NCBI GenBank assembly: GCA_964497855.1
Contig: CAZCFM010000047.1
Coordinates: 1-26,155 of the forward strand
Direction of reading: 5' to 3'
DNA: 26,155 nucleotides
Source of the DNA: CAYLNG01 sp964497855
GTDB taxonomy: Bacteria > Verrucomicrobiota > Kiritimatiellia > SS1-B-03-39 > UBA6053
Shown here: positions 7,369 through 15,851 of the stretch, piece after piece
How the letters are laid out: every line of letters begins with the position of its first letter
Position numbering within the stretch: the first letter of the stretch is position 1
The notes under the pieces: model-generated
The model's input: the letters and a program-made list of their open reading frames with translations, nothing else
Told to the model about the DNA's origin: nothing
Database searches by the model: none
Program-made: the position numbers and the translations under genes

Positions 7369-10300
7369 ATGCTCTGTCCCTACCGCCGTTGTTTCCGTGT
7401 TCTGCTGCTTAGCCTGTTTGTGTTGGGGCTGCCCCGTGTCATCGCCCAGGACGATGTGGTGAACGTAAGCCCGGCCCGGGCCAAGATGTATGAAGCCATG
7501 GTGGAGGTGCAGGACGGCAAATACGAAAGCGCAATCCCCAAATTGGAGGCGGTCATTGCCGAAGACCCCACGCTGCTGGGGGCCTGGGAAACCCTCGGGT
7601 GGGCCTATTGGCTCACCGACCGCCGCAAAGAGGCGGAAGACCTGTGGACCCGACTGGTGGGCATCGCTCCCAACGAACCTTTGGGCTACAATCTTCTCGC
7701 GCAAATCGCCACGCGCGATGCCGATTTTGTAAAAGCCGAACAACTGTATGAAAACAGCTTGCGCATCAACCCCGCGCAATTCGAAATTCGTCTCAACTAC
7801 GGGCGGGTGTTGCTCTGGAGCGGCAAACGCGATAAAGCGGTCGCGATCTTCCGGACACTGTTTCAGGAGGACCCCGAGCGTATTGACGTGGAGATCGATC
7901 TGGCGTGGGCCCTGTATGCGAATGAAGAATATGAGGAGAGTCTGGTGCATTGGAACCACATCAACGAGATGGTTCCGGACCAGCCCGGCTTTCTCCTGGC
8001 CCGGGCCAATGTGCTGGTGCTGATTGGCGCGTTGCCCGAGGCGGAGATCGATTGTCGGAGGGTGCTGGAGCTTGAACCGGACAATCCGGACGCCGTCGGC
8101 ATGCTGGTGCAACTGTCCATTCGCAACAACAGGCCCCGTGAGAGCATCAAGGCGATGGAAGATCTCATGGACCTGACCGAGGATGACGTCACGCGATCGC
8201 TCATTGCCCAGCAGCTTGCCGGCTACAAACAAAGCATTTTCGACCAGAGCCCGGACATTGTCAGCCGCAAGGAAGTGGTCGCCGCGGGCAAGAAGGCCTG
8301 GGATTTGGATCGGGAAAATGTCGGTGCCGCTTTGTTCTACGGAGAGGCGCTGGTGGGGGACAAACAGTTCAGCGAGGCGGCCTCCGTTTTCCAGTTTGTC
8401 CTCGATGAGCTGAACCCCAACAATTTCCGGGCACGGCAGGGGTTGATGGAAACGTACTTTGGACGCAGCATGCTCGACGAAGCGGAAAAGCAGCTTCGGG
8501 AAAATCTGCGGGTTTTCAACCCCGACGATCCCTACCGTCATGTCTACTGGTCCCGTCTCTATTTTTCGCGCGGCAATCTTCTGGAAGCGATGCGTTCACT
8601 GGAGCGCCTCGAATATGAGGGCGCGCAGGGGGCTGTCTTCACCTTGCTCTATCACGGCATCAGTCCCAGTGAGTTTTCCGACATGCCCTCGGTGCGCCAG
8701 TTGCGTGAACAACTGATGGCCCTGCGCCGTGCGGGCTACACCTTCATCACCCCATCCCAGTTGCCGCTCTATTTTGACAACAAAAAAGCCCCGACCCTCA
8801 CCGATGAGCGCCCGTGGCTGAACCGCTTGACCCAGTCCATCCGTTATGCCTGGACGGGCAGGCGCGCCGAAGAAGCTCCCCGCTTGAGCGATTACAGCCC
8901 GGAGAAAGTGGTCATGGTGACCTTTGACGATGGTCGGCGCAATTCCTTCCGCTATGGATCGCAGGTTGCGGAGGAACTCAACATTCCGATGACCATGTTT
9001 GTGAGTGTGGGTGGCGTGGTGTCGCGGGAACAACGCTACGTGGCGCAGTTTGCGGAAATTCGGGAGTGGCAAACCAATGGGCTCTGGGAAATTCAGAGTC
9101 AGTTGTGGGAGGCTTCGCAAATGGTTCCCGCGGAAAAGGAGGGGCGGCCGGTACTCCCTCTTCCCAATCTGATTTGGAAAACAGACCGGGATCGCAAAGA
9201 AACGCTGCGCGAATACCATCAGCGCCTGCGCCGCGAGTTTCGGGACTCAAAACGTGTGCTCGCCCGTGAAATGGGACTTGAGCCCGACGATATTCAGGCG
9301 GTGGCCTACCCCTATGGCGAAGTCGGTCAGGAACACACCAGCAACATCAATCTGTTCAACGTGACGGAAATTCTCCTCAACGAGGCGGAAATTTCGTACA
9401 AAATGGGTTTTGTGCAGAGCCGTCACGGCTACTCCATCAAGACGGACAATGCCCTCCTCTACAAACGCTATGAGCCGCCCCGCAGTTCCAGCGGCCGGGA
9501 TGTGCTGCGTGCCGCCTACCTGCAGCACCCGGTGTNNNNNNNNNNNNNNNNNNNNNNNNNNNNNNNNNNNNNNNNNNNNNNNNNNNNNNNNNNNNNNNNN
9601 NNNNNNNNNNNNNNNNNNNNNNNNNNNNNNNNNNNCGCAGTTCCAGCGGCCGGGATGTGCTGCGTGCCGCCTACCTGCAGCACCCGGTGTATGTCGCCCG
9701 TCGCATGCGGGTGGAAATGGCCGCCCTTTCCGGGCAGCTCCATCTGGCGAATGAGAATATTGAACTGCTGCGCCGGGATGGATATCCGGAAGAGGATTTG
9801 GCCTTGCTTCAGGCGTATGTGAAGCGCCACCTCGCCCGTTTGGTTGCGCTTCCCGACGCTGTCGAGGATACGGCTGCATCCCCCGTAGCCGAAAAAGAAA
9901 AACTGATCCAGCTTCAGGATCCCTACATTGGTGTGGACGGAAGGAATCTGCGGGCCAACGTGGTGATCGACGAACGCGAACTGGGTATCTTTGCCGGAGT
10001 GAACCTCAACCGACGCTCGGCCCTGCAAGTGCGCTATGGGCTGGGGGCTATCAAACAAACCAACACCACCAACCGCTTTGTCGAGGTCGAAAAAACCAGT
10101 ACCTCCACGTCTCGGGAAATTGTGCAGACGGTGGAGGATGGCGTGGTGTCCAACACGGAGGAAACCCGCACCGCTTTCGAAACCGTGACGATTCAATCCA
10201 ACGTCGTCGAACGCACGAAATACGATGCGGACTTCACAAATCTGGGGTTGTTGTACAGCTATATTCACGACAGTGGGTCCTTCACCATAGCCCGCGCCGG

Positions 10301-11009
10301 GCTGTACACGCTGAATCCCGATGGGGGAGAAGACGAAGAGGACGGGGAGGCCAGCAACCAGGCCTTCACCTATGGGTTGGAACATCAGTGGCGTCCTTTC
10401 CCGGCCATGGATATTTCGTCCATGTACACGCACGGAGTTGTCCCCTCGGCCCGCGAGGTCATCACCTATGACCAATTGGCCTTGCGACCGTTCTGGCGCA
10501 TCCGTGACGGATGGCAGACCAACGGAATCGGGTCTTTCGCCTTTTACGAGGACCGCAACAGCCATGTCCGCGTCGAAATGGAGAACTTCTGGCGCATGTC
10601 CCAGGCCATTGACCTATGGCTGGGCTTTCATAACTCGATTGACACCACCGACCGGGACAGTGACATCTACTGGTCTCCCTACTGGGAGCAGCGTCACTAC
10701 TTTATTCTGCGCCTGCGACGCTCCTACCCGAACTATTTCGGCATGTTCAAAGCCAATGTCGGCGTCATGAAAAGCCGGGCCCGACAGGCCGAGCTGGATT
10801 TGTTTGACAACTCCAGAGTGCAGGGCGAGACGCAAGGATTTTCACCCGGATCCGGCCCGGATGAAGACTGGAATCCGCTGCTGGGCTTCTCGGCTTCCGT
10901 CACGCGTTCCTGGGACAGTGGATGGAACATCACTGGCGAATTCAGCGTCAACAGCTCCAAAGAATACACCGAACACACGGTGTCCGGAAGTTTGCTTTAC
11001 AAGTTCTGA
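7369..11009 (+). CDS. TPR + PgaB-like deacetylase domain + outer-membrane beta-barrel fusion (interrupted by false assembly gap)
   Basis: Read across the gap as a single gene, this encodes about 1161 residues. Order: signal peptide (cleavage near VIA/QDD, residue 26); TPR array (about 35-390); a NodB-like deacetylase domain of PgaB type (about 425-690) beginning TLLYHGIS; then a C-terminal region (about 800-1161) with alternating aromatic strands ending in Phe, as expected for an outer-membrane beta-barrel. PgaA has the TPR-plus-barrel plan and PgaB carries the deacetylase; here they are fused. The deacetylase retains FDDG (Asp520, Asp521) and YPYGE (647-651), but the two PgaB metal histidines appear replaced by Gln578 and Ser583, so classical metal catalysis is doubtful. 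The two halves lie in different frames only because 155 nt (100 N plus a repeated 55 nt) are extra. It overlaps the convergent ATPase gene by 13 nt. Confidence 0.8.
9536..9635. other. Assembly gap (100 N) flanked by identical 55-nt ends
   Basis: The 55 nt at 9481-9535 are repeated exactly at 9636-9690, on both sides of exactly 100 N. Collapsing the repeat and the N run restores one continuous reading frame. The simplest reading is two contigs that truly overlap by 55 nt but were scaffolded with an arbitrary 100-N spacer. Confidence 0.93.
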
Positions 11010-11857
11010 GCACTGCCGCTGATCGCCCCGAGTTGTTCCTGAATGGGTCCGGCCTCGACCAGGGCCTGGCGCATGAGCGTGCGGTTGATGCTGCGTTGAT
11101 TTGCCGCATAGCCCAGCATCAACGCCACGTCGCAGACATTGTTGATGATGCGGGGAATGCCACGGGTGGATGTTAACTCCTGGATGGCTTCCGCTTCAAA
11201 AATCCAGATGTCGCCTCCCGCCACGCGCACACGGTGTTGTACATATTCCAGAATTTGCTGGGCGTTGAGGGGTTCGAGTCGCCAGACCATTTGCAGGCGT
11301 TGGCAGATCGATTCGTCCTGGGACAGCAGCCGGGTCATGTCGCTGTAACCGGCGAGGATCAGGGTGAAGGCCGGCTGCAGGGAACGGCCTTCGCGGTCCC
11401 CCAGGGTGATGTTCATGAGCAAATGAAGGAAATGATAGACCTGTGGGTCGCTGATGTTCTGGGCTTCGTCGATCACGACGGCGGTGTGGGTGAGGCGGTG
11501 GCGTTCCTCGCGCAGGAAACCGATGGCGTCCATGGCCTCGGTGATCTGACGGGCGGCCTCGGGGAATCCCAGCAGCTTGAGCACTTGGCGGGCAAGGGAG
11601 AGGGTGCTGCCCTCAAGGTAGTCGATGGAGATCAGGGACGCACTGTGTTCCCGTCGAATTTGCTGGGCAAGCAATTCGAGGACCATGGTTTTTCCCACGC
11701 CGTAGGGGCCGGTGAGAATGCCGCCGAGTTTGCGGTTCTGCACCAGATACACCAGTCGGGCAAGGCCTTCGTGATGTTGCGAGCACAAATACGCAAAACG
11801 CGAATCGGCCACGTTTTGAAAAGGGGCTTCTCGAAGATTCCAATATTCAAGGTACAT
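10997..11857 (-). CDS. ExeA/GspA-like AAA ATPase
   Basis: A 286-residue P-loop ATPase. It begins MYLEYWNLREAPFQNVADSRFAYL, the characteristic opening of the ExeA/GspA family, followed by Walker A GPYGVGKT (50-57), Walker B TAVVIDEAQN, a sensor-like LILAGYSD and the terminal winged-helix-like region GIPRIINNVCDVALMLG. ExeA helps assemble type II secretion through a C-terminal peptidoglycan-binding domain; that domain and any membrane segment are absent here. A related ExeA-like ATPase is a known member of exopolysaccharide/PEP-CTERM loci. It is the last gene of a minus-strand operon, 19 nt after the KaiC-like gene, and its 3' end overlaps the convergent export gene by 13 nt. A regulatory or assembly role in polysaccharide export is inferred from context. 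Confidence 0.87.
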   Translation of the reverse strand: MYLEYWNLREAPFQNVADSRFAYLCSQHHEGLARLVYLVQNRKLGGILTGPYGVGKTMVLELLAQQIRREHSASLISIDYLEGSTLSLARQVLKLLGFPEAARQITEAMDAIGFLREERHRLTHTAVVIDEAQNISDPQVYHFLHLLMNITLGDREGRSLQPAFTLILAGYSDMTRLLSQDESICQRLQMVWRLEPLNAQQILEYVQHRVRVAGGDIWIFEAEAIQELTSTRGIPRIINNVCDVALMLGYAANQRSINRTLMRQALVEAGPIQEQLGAISGSAQNL

Positions 11858-11876
11858 ACCGATTGACCGAACGCGG

Positions 11877-12782
11877 TCAGCTCCCTTCTTTCAGGTTGGG
11901 TTTCCAAACAGAGGATAGTCGTGCCGGCGCCTCCTGCGGAGGGGGCGGGGCATTAGGCAAACGGGGTGCGGGGCCAGGCGGGGCGTTGCCCGTGCGGACC
12001 ATGGGAATCGCGGAGAAGCGCACAGGGACAGGTTCCTGCAATGGGGCAGGGGGGGCTTCGATCGCGGGAGATGGGGAAGGAGTGCCGCCCGCATCGGTCT
12101 CCAAGGCCACTACCCCTCTATCTGGCTGGATTTCATAGGGCACCGCCCCGACCAGACGTTTCTCTCCAAGATACTTCAGCACCTGAAGGGTCGCAGGCTC
12201 TTCGCCACTTTCCGGAGTCAGCAACACCGAAATCGGCACCACATCCTCCAGGCACTTCCGCAGCCGGAATGACATGGACGAAACGGGTTTCGGAAGGGTC
12301 ATTAAGGTGGTCACGCCCAGTCGATCAAAGGAGCGGACAAACGAAAAAACCTGTTCGGCCATGCGTTCGGTAGTCGGGACAGAGACCCAGGGCAGGACGG
12401 TGTCGAGGACCACGCGCTTGATGGAATTGGCGTCCAGAATGGTGCGCAACTGATCAAATCCTTCGGGTGGGAGCATGTCCTGCCCGGGAAGTCCGCCGTG
12501 GGAGATAAACGATTCATATTCCAGCAGCGTGAGGTTCCCATCGTCGATGTGCAACGAAAAGGGAATGCCCATGGATTCCGCGAGTATGCCCAGATCATTC
12601 GCCCCGATGGTCGAGAGATACAGGCAACGTTCGTTCTGCAAGAGGCCCTGGCGCAGAAACTGAATACCCATAATGGTTTTACCCGAGCCCCGCTGGCCGG
12701 AAATCAAAAAACTTCTCTTGCTGAAGACACCTCCGTAGGCGTCATCCAACATCGGGATCCCGCTTAGGGTCTTCGTGATCAC
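11877..12782 (-). CDS. KaiC/RecA-like ATPase with proline-rich tail
   Basis: A 301-residue single-domain KaiC-type ATPase (RecA superfamily). It opens ITKTLSGIPMLDDAYGGVFSKRSFLISGQRGSGKT, with Walker A at 29-36, followed by the family-typical MGIQFLRQGLLQNERCLYLST and a Walker B-like IKRVVLDTV at about residues 125-133. The last 75 or so residues are a low-complexity Pro/Ala-rich tail, probably disordered. Circadian KaiC has two such domains; single-domain relatives act as ATP-dependent signalling or gas-vesicle/flagellar-type switches, so no clock function is implied. The start is GTG (12780-12782), overlapping the response regulator stop by 4 nt, hence translational coupling. Pairing with a receiver protein suggests the two work together. 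Confidence 0.85.
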   Translation of the reverse strand: MITKTLSGIPMLDDAYGGVFSKRSFLISGQRGSGKTIMGIQFLRQGLLQNERCLYLSTIGANDLGILAESMGIPFSLHIDDGNLTLLEYESFISHGGLPGQDMLPPEGFDQLRTILDANSIKRVVLDTVLPWVSVPTTERMAEQVFSFVRSFDRLGVTTLMTLPKPVSSMSFRLRKCLEDVVPISVLLTPESGEEPATLQVLKYLGEKRLVGAVPYEIQPDRGVVALETDAGGTPSPSPAIEAPPAPLQEPVPVRFSAIPMVRTGNAPPGPAPRLPNAPPPPQEAPARLSSVWKPNLKEGS

Positions 12783-13159
12783 GGATCTTCTCCGGGTTCC
12801 AGAGGCAACAGACGGGCCAATACGGAGGAAATAAACGAGAGTTCAAAGGGTTTGGTGAGGAAATCCTCTATGCCCAGTTCCTCGCACTCCTGCAGGACCT
12901 CGGGCGTCGGATATCCGGAAATCACCACCATGGGAATGTCCGGCCTCAGACGCCGCAATTCCCGGATGTGGTCCATTTCTTTCAGGCGCCCTGGCATGCA
13001 GAGATCCGAAATGATCATGGAAATCTCGGGGTCTTGAGCCTTGAGTGCCCCTTCATCGCTGTTGTTGGCGAGAATCGGATCGTATTGCAATAGGCGAAGA
13101 AGATCGCGAAAATGCCGTAAAATCGGTTCCTCGTCGTCAATAACCAGAATGCGTTTCAT
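12779..13159 (-). CDS. Receiver-only response regulator
   Basis: A 126-residue CheY-like receiver domain with no output domain. The conserved residues are all present: acidic pair Asp8/Asp9 in VIDDEE, phosphoacceptor Asp52 in ISDLCMPG, Ser81 in VVISGY, and Lys103 in FLTKPF. It should therefore be phosphorylatable. No histidine kinase lies in the window, so its partner kinase is elsewhere. The likely output is the KaiC-like ATPase encoded immediately downstream with a 4-nt overlap, but this is inference from operon position. A good promoter lies upstream on the same strand. Confidence 0.92.
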   Translation of the reverse strand: MKRILVIDDEEPILRHFRDLLRLLQYDPILANNSDEGALKAQDPEISMIISDLCMPGRLKEMDHIRELRRLRPDIPMVVISGYPTPEVLQECEELGIEDFLTKPFELSFISSVLARLLPLEPGEDP

Positions 13160-13204
13160 GGGAATGGGGGGGAAGTGCCTGGGTGAAAGGGGGTGTGGAT
13201 TTTT

Positions 13205-13234
13205 ACTCTAGGACGTAACGGTTGAATAATCAAC
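13205..13234 (-). promoter_or_regulatory. Promoter of the regulator operon with palindrome over the -35 region
   Basis: On the minus strand, TTGATT (13228-13233) and TAGAGT (13205-13210) are spaced by 17 nt, a good sigma70-type promoter about 46 nt upstream of the response-regulator ATG. A perfect inverted repeat, GTTGA-N4-TCAAC at 13221-13234, overlaps the -35 hexamer and could be an operator. No equally good promoter is visible for the divergent plus-strand operon in the same 120-nt interval. The match is by eye. Confidence 0.5.
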
Positions 13235-13279
13235 GCACTTTTTGGTTTCTTGCTGAAGTCTTTTTTGTAAGATTCACCC

Positions 13280-13627
13280 ATGGACTCAAATACTCTTAGT
13301 ATGACCGGTGTGATTGCGACGGTGCTGGCCACCATTTTTGCGGCTGCCGCCATGTGGAACTCGTACCAACGCCGCAAGCATATGGCCCTCTTGGAGAAGT
13401 CCCAGAAAACCGAAGCCCCCATGCGCTTTCGTCCTGCGCCTGCCCACCCTCCTTCGTCGTCCACGCTGCCGGGTCAGTCTTCCCTGCCGAAGAGTGTAGC
13501 CCCACAAGCCCCACAGGTGGCGCGCGAAGCCCCTGCCAAAGCCGTGCTCTTCCGGCAGGTCCGCCCCGGCGGTGAACGACTACCCGAAGATATCGAAGAA
13601 GAGAAAGCCGGCTATGTCTGGGAATAG
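13280..13627 (+). CDS. Small single-pass membrane protein with Pro-rich cytoplasmic tail
   Basis: A 115-residue protein with one N-terminal transmembrane helix (about residues 8-26, rich in Ala/Thr/Val), then a basic stop-transfer stretch (YQRRKH) and a Pro/Ser/Ala-rich tail ending RPGGERLPEDIEEEKAGYVWE. The basic residues after the helix suggest that the tail is cytoplasmic. I recognise no family. It is the first gene of the second plus-strand operon, and its end overlaps the GHL10 start by 14 nt. By position it may be an accessory subunit of the synthase complex, as small membrane proteins are in other synthase-dependent systems (for example PgaD), but there is no sequence evidence for that homology. 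Confidence 0.65.
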   Translation: MDSNTLSMTGVIATVLATIFAAAAMWNSYQRRKHMALLEKSQKTEAPMRFRPAPAHPPSSSTLPGQSSLPKSVAPQAPQVAREAPAKAVLFRQVRPGGERLPEDIEEEKAGYVWE

Positions 13628-15851
13628 ATTCCGCATCCCGATTCTGTTATGCCTCCTCGTGCTTCTTCACGTTTCCGCGGAGCCATCCACAATCCTGAGC
13701 CGGTCTCCGGCGAAATGGACGCCCGCTGAAAATTCCGCTCCCGCCGTCTCCGACGACGCAGCTCTGCTTTTCCCCTGTTCCTTCAACGCCTCGACGGAAC
13801 GCCAGGTCTGGGACGCCGACCTGGATTTCGATGCCGCCGCCGCCGACGGACTCCTCCTCGACCTGGAATTCCAACCCGCCGAGCGCATTCGGGCCCTGAC
13901 CGTCTACATCCGCTCCGGCAAAGGCTGGTACGCCTCGACCCTGACCTCCCGTCCCGGACGCCACCGCGTCTGGCTTCCCTTCAGCCGCTTTGAAGCCCTC
14001 GACAGCCCCTCTGACTGGAAAGAGGCCAGCCACATCCGCCTCTCTCCCTGGAAGGGCGGCGAAGGCGAGGCCTCCCTGCGCCTCTATTCCCTCCAACCTC
14101 GCGTCGCACATCTCGCCATTCTTCGTCCCTCCGAAAGCAGTGTGCCCGATGCCTCCGAACGCGCCTATGCCCAGTCGTTGGCCACCCAACTTGGAGCTTT
14201 TTTCAGCGAACTCTCGCTGCCCGCCGTCGAAATCTCCGACGATGAAAACGTGGATCTTTCGCGCTACAAACTGCTCGTTCTGCCCCTCAACTCCCATCCC
14301 TCCGCCGCGTTGCTGCGCCGTCTCGAACGCGCTCTTCGCCGGGGCGGCAAACTGATGGTTTTCTACAACGGCAACAAGGAACTCGCGGCCCTCGCCGGCG
14401 TTGATGCACAGCCCTGGCTTCCCGCCGGCAGCCCCGGTCGATGGATGAGCATGACCTTCCCGGAAGACCTTTGGGGCTCGGCCTTCAGGGCCTATCAGCG
14501 TGAAACCCCCCAGCTCCTGCCCGCCCGCCCCGGCAAAAACGCCCGCGTGGCCGCCTGGTGGGAAAACCGCGACGGCGCACGCCAGCCCGAAGCCGCCCTT
14601 CTGCTCTCGCCCCGCGCCGCCTGGTTCACAGCTCCGTTTCATCCCGAAGACGAAAACGCGAAACAACGCATGCTCGCATTCACCGTCGATGCCCTTGTCC
14701 CCGGCCTCGCCGCGCCCGCCCACGCCGAGCGCCTCCGCCGTCTCCGCGAGGACCCGCTGACGGCCAGCGACGAACGAATGCCCCGTCTCGAAACGCTTCT
14801 AGGCGAGAAGAAGTCGGCCGAACTCTGGGACCTCAGCGAAAACATCCGCCGCGATTCGTGGCTCCGCGCCAGCTCCCGTCCGCTGCCTCCCGGCATCATG
14901 CGTGGCGTGTGGGACCATCGCGGCGATGGCCTTCACGCCGGACGCTGGGACCTCACGGCGGCGGAACTCGCCGGGGCCGGTTTCAGCGATCTGTTCCTGT
15001 TTGTCTCCCGCCGCGCCGAGGTTCCGAAAGCCGCCGTCACTGCCACCGCCGCAAAGGGCATCGCGCTTCACGCCTGGCACGTCTGCTGGAACCTCTACGA
15101 TGCTCCCGCCGCCGAACGCGAACGCCTGCAACGCCTCGGCCGCCTGCAAATTTCCTCCGCTGGGACCGTCACTCCCTGGCTCTGTCCCTCCCACGAAACC
15201 AACCGCCGCATGGAGCTGGAGCGCCTGCTCCGTCTGGCCGGGACGCCCGGACTTCGTGGTCTTCATCTCGATTACATCCGCTTTCCCGATGCCGACCACT
15301 GTTTTTGTCCCTCCTGCCGCCGCGCATTCGAGCTGGAACATGGAAAGGCACTCGACGAATGGCCCGCCGCTGTTCTCGCTCCCGGTGCTCTGCGCGAAGA
15401 CTTCCTCCGCTGGCGCGCCGGGGGCATCAGTGGCTTTGTGCGCGATCTCTCTGTCGAATTGCGCCGCAGCCATCCCGACCTGCTTCTCTCCGCCGCTGTC
15501 TGGCCAGGCTATCCCGAAATTATCAACCGTCTCGGACAGGATTGGCCGCCCTGGCTGCGCGAAGGCTGGATCGACTTTGCCGTCCCCATGAGCTACAGCA
15601 CACGCGCGTCCGAGGTTGCGGACTGGACCCGCGCCCATCGGCTCGCCGTGGGGGAGGGGAAGCGCATCATCACCGGCATCGGGGTTACCGCCGCCGAAAG
15701 CCGCCTCACGCCGCCCCTCGTCCTGGAGCAAATCCATGCCGCACGCGAGGCCGGGGCGGATGGTTTTGTGTTGTTCGACTTGAATCAGACGCTCCGACAG
15801 GAGATGTTCCCCCTTATGCAACGTTTACAACAAGGAGAATCCCATGATTGA
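13614..15851 (+). CDS. Secreted YngK/GHL10-type glycoside hydrolase-like protein
   Basis: ATG 13614 is preferred over GTG 13572 because it gives a clean signal peptide (MSGNRFRIPILLCLLVLLHVSA). The 745-residue product has an N-terminal beta-rich carbohydrate-binding-like region (about 30-170), a flavodoxin/GATase-like alpha-beta domain (about 175-350, with YKLLVLPLNSHPS), and a C-terminal TIM barrel (about 420-735). The barrel has LPPGIMRGVW at its start, the hallmark GLHLDYIRFPD with Asp553, a CFCPSC knuckle (Cys563, 565, 568), and IDFAVPMSYS. These are features of GHL10 (PF02638) proteins, relatives of the PgaB C-terminal hydrolase. It probably acts on the exported glycan in the periplasm; bond specificity is unknown. 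The next gene starts within its last 8 nt behind an AAGGAG site. Confidence 0.85.
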   Translation: MSGNRFRIPILLCLLVLLHVSAEPSTILSRSPAKWTPAENSAPAVSDDAALLFPCSFNASTERQVWDADLDFDAAAADGLLLDLEFQPAERIRALTVYIRSGKGWYASTLTSRPGRHRVWLPFSRFEALDSPSDWKEASHIRLSPWKGGEGEASLRLYSLQPRVAHLAILRPSESSVPDASERAYAQSLATQLGAFFSELSLPAVEISDDENVDLSRYKLLVLPLNSHPSAALLRRLERALRRGGKLMVFYNGNKELAALAGVDAQPWLPAGSPGRWMSMTFPEDLWGSAFRAYQRETPQLLPARPGKNARVAAWWENRDGARQPEAALLLSPRAAWFTAPFHPEDENAKQRMLAFTVDALVPGLAAPAHAERLRRLREDPLTASDERMPRLETLLGEKKSAELWDLSENIRRDSWLRASSRPLPPGIMRGVWDHRGDGLHAGRWDLTAAELAGAGFSDLFLFVSRRAEVPKAAVTATAAKGIALHAWHVCWNLYDAPAAERERLQRLGRLQISSAGTVTPWLCPSHETNRRMELERLLRLAGTPGLRGLHLDYIRFPDADHCFCPSCRRAFELEHGKALDEWPAAVLAPGALREDFLRWRAGGISGFVRDLSVELRRSHPDLLLSAAVWPGYPEIINRLGQDWPPWLREGWIDFAVPMSYSTRASEVADWTRAHRLAVGEGKRIITGIGVTAAESRLTPPLVLEQIHAAREAGADGFVLFDLNQTLRQEMFPLMQRLQQGESHD

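Noticed and set aside
9481..9690. Genuine tandem duplication within the deacetylase/barrel protein
   Set aside because: The two copies are exactly identical, end precisely at the N run and break the frame as given; an unmerged contig overlap is simpler.
9657..11009. Separate beta-barrel gene starting after the N run
   Set aside because: Its apparent start lies inside the 55-nt duplicated contig end; closing the false gap makes it the C-terminal part of the gene starting at 7369.
11234..11866. 210-residue plus-strand open frame
   Set aside because: It lies antisense to the ExeA-like ATPase, whose Walker motifs and length are convincing; the plus-strand translation matches no recognisable domain.
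11877..12782. Circadian clock KaiC
   Set aside because: It has only one RecA-like domain, and no KaiA or KaiB is nearby; single-domain KaiC relatives are common in non-clock signalling.
13250..13273. Plus-strand promoter TTGCTG...TAAGAT before the synthase operon
   Set aside because: The spacer is only 12 nt and the -10 would sit 6 nt from the ATG, so it is unlikely to be functional.
14558..15847. 429-residue Arg/Pro-rich plus-strand frame
   Set aside because: It is a frame shadow of the GHL10 gene, with extreme Arg/Pro/Ser composition and no signal or motif.
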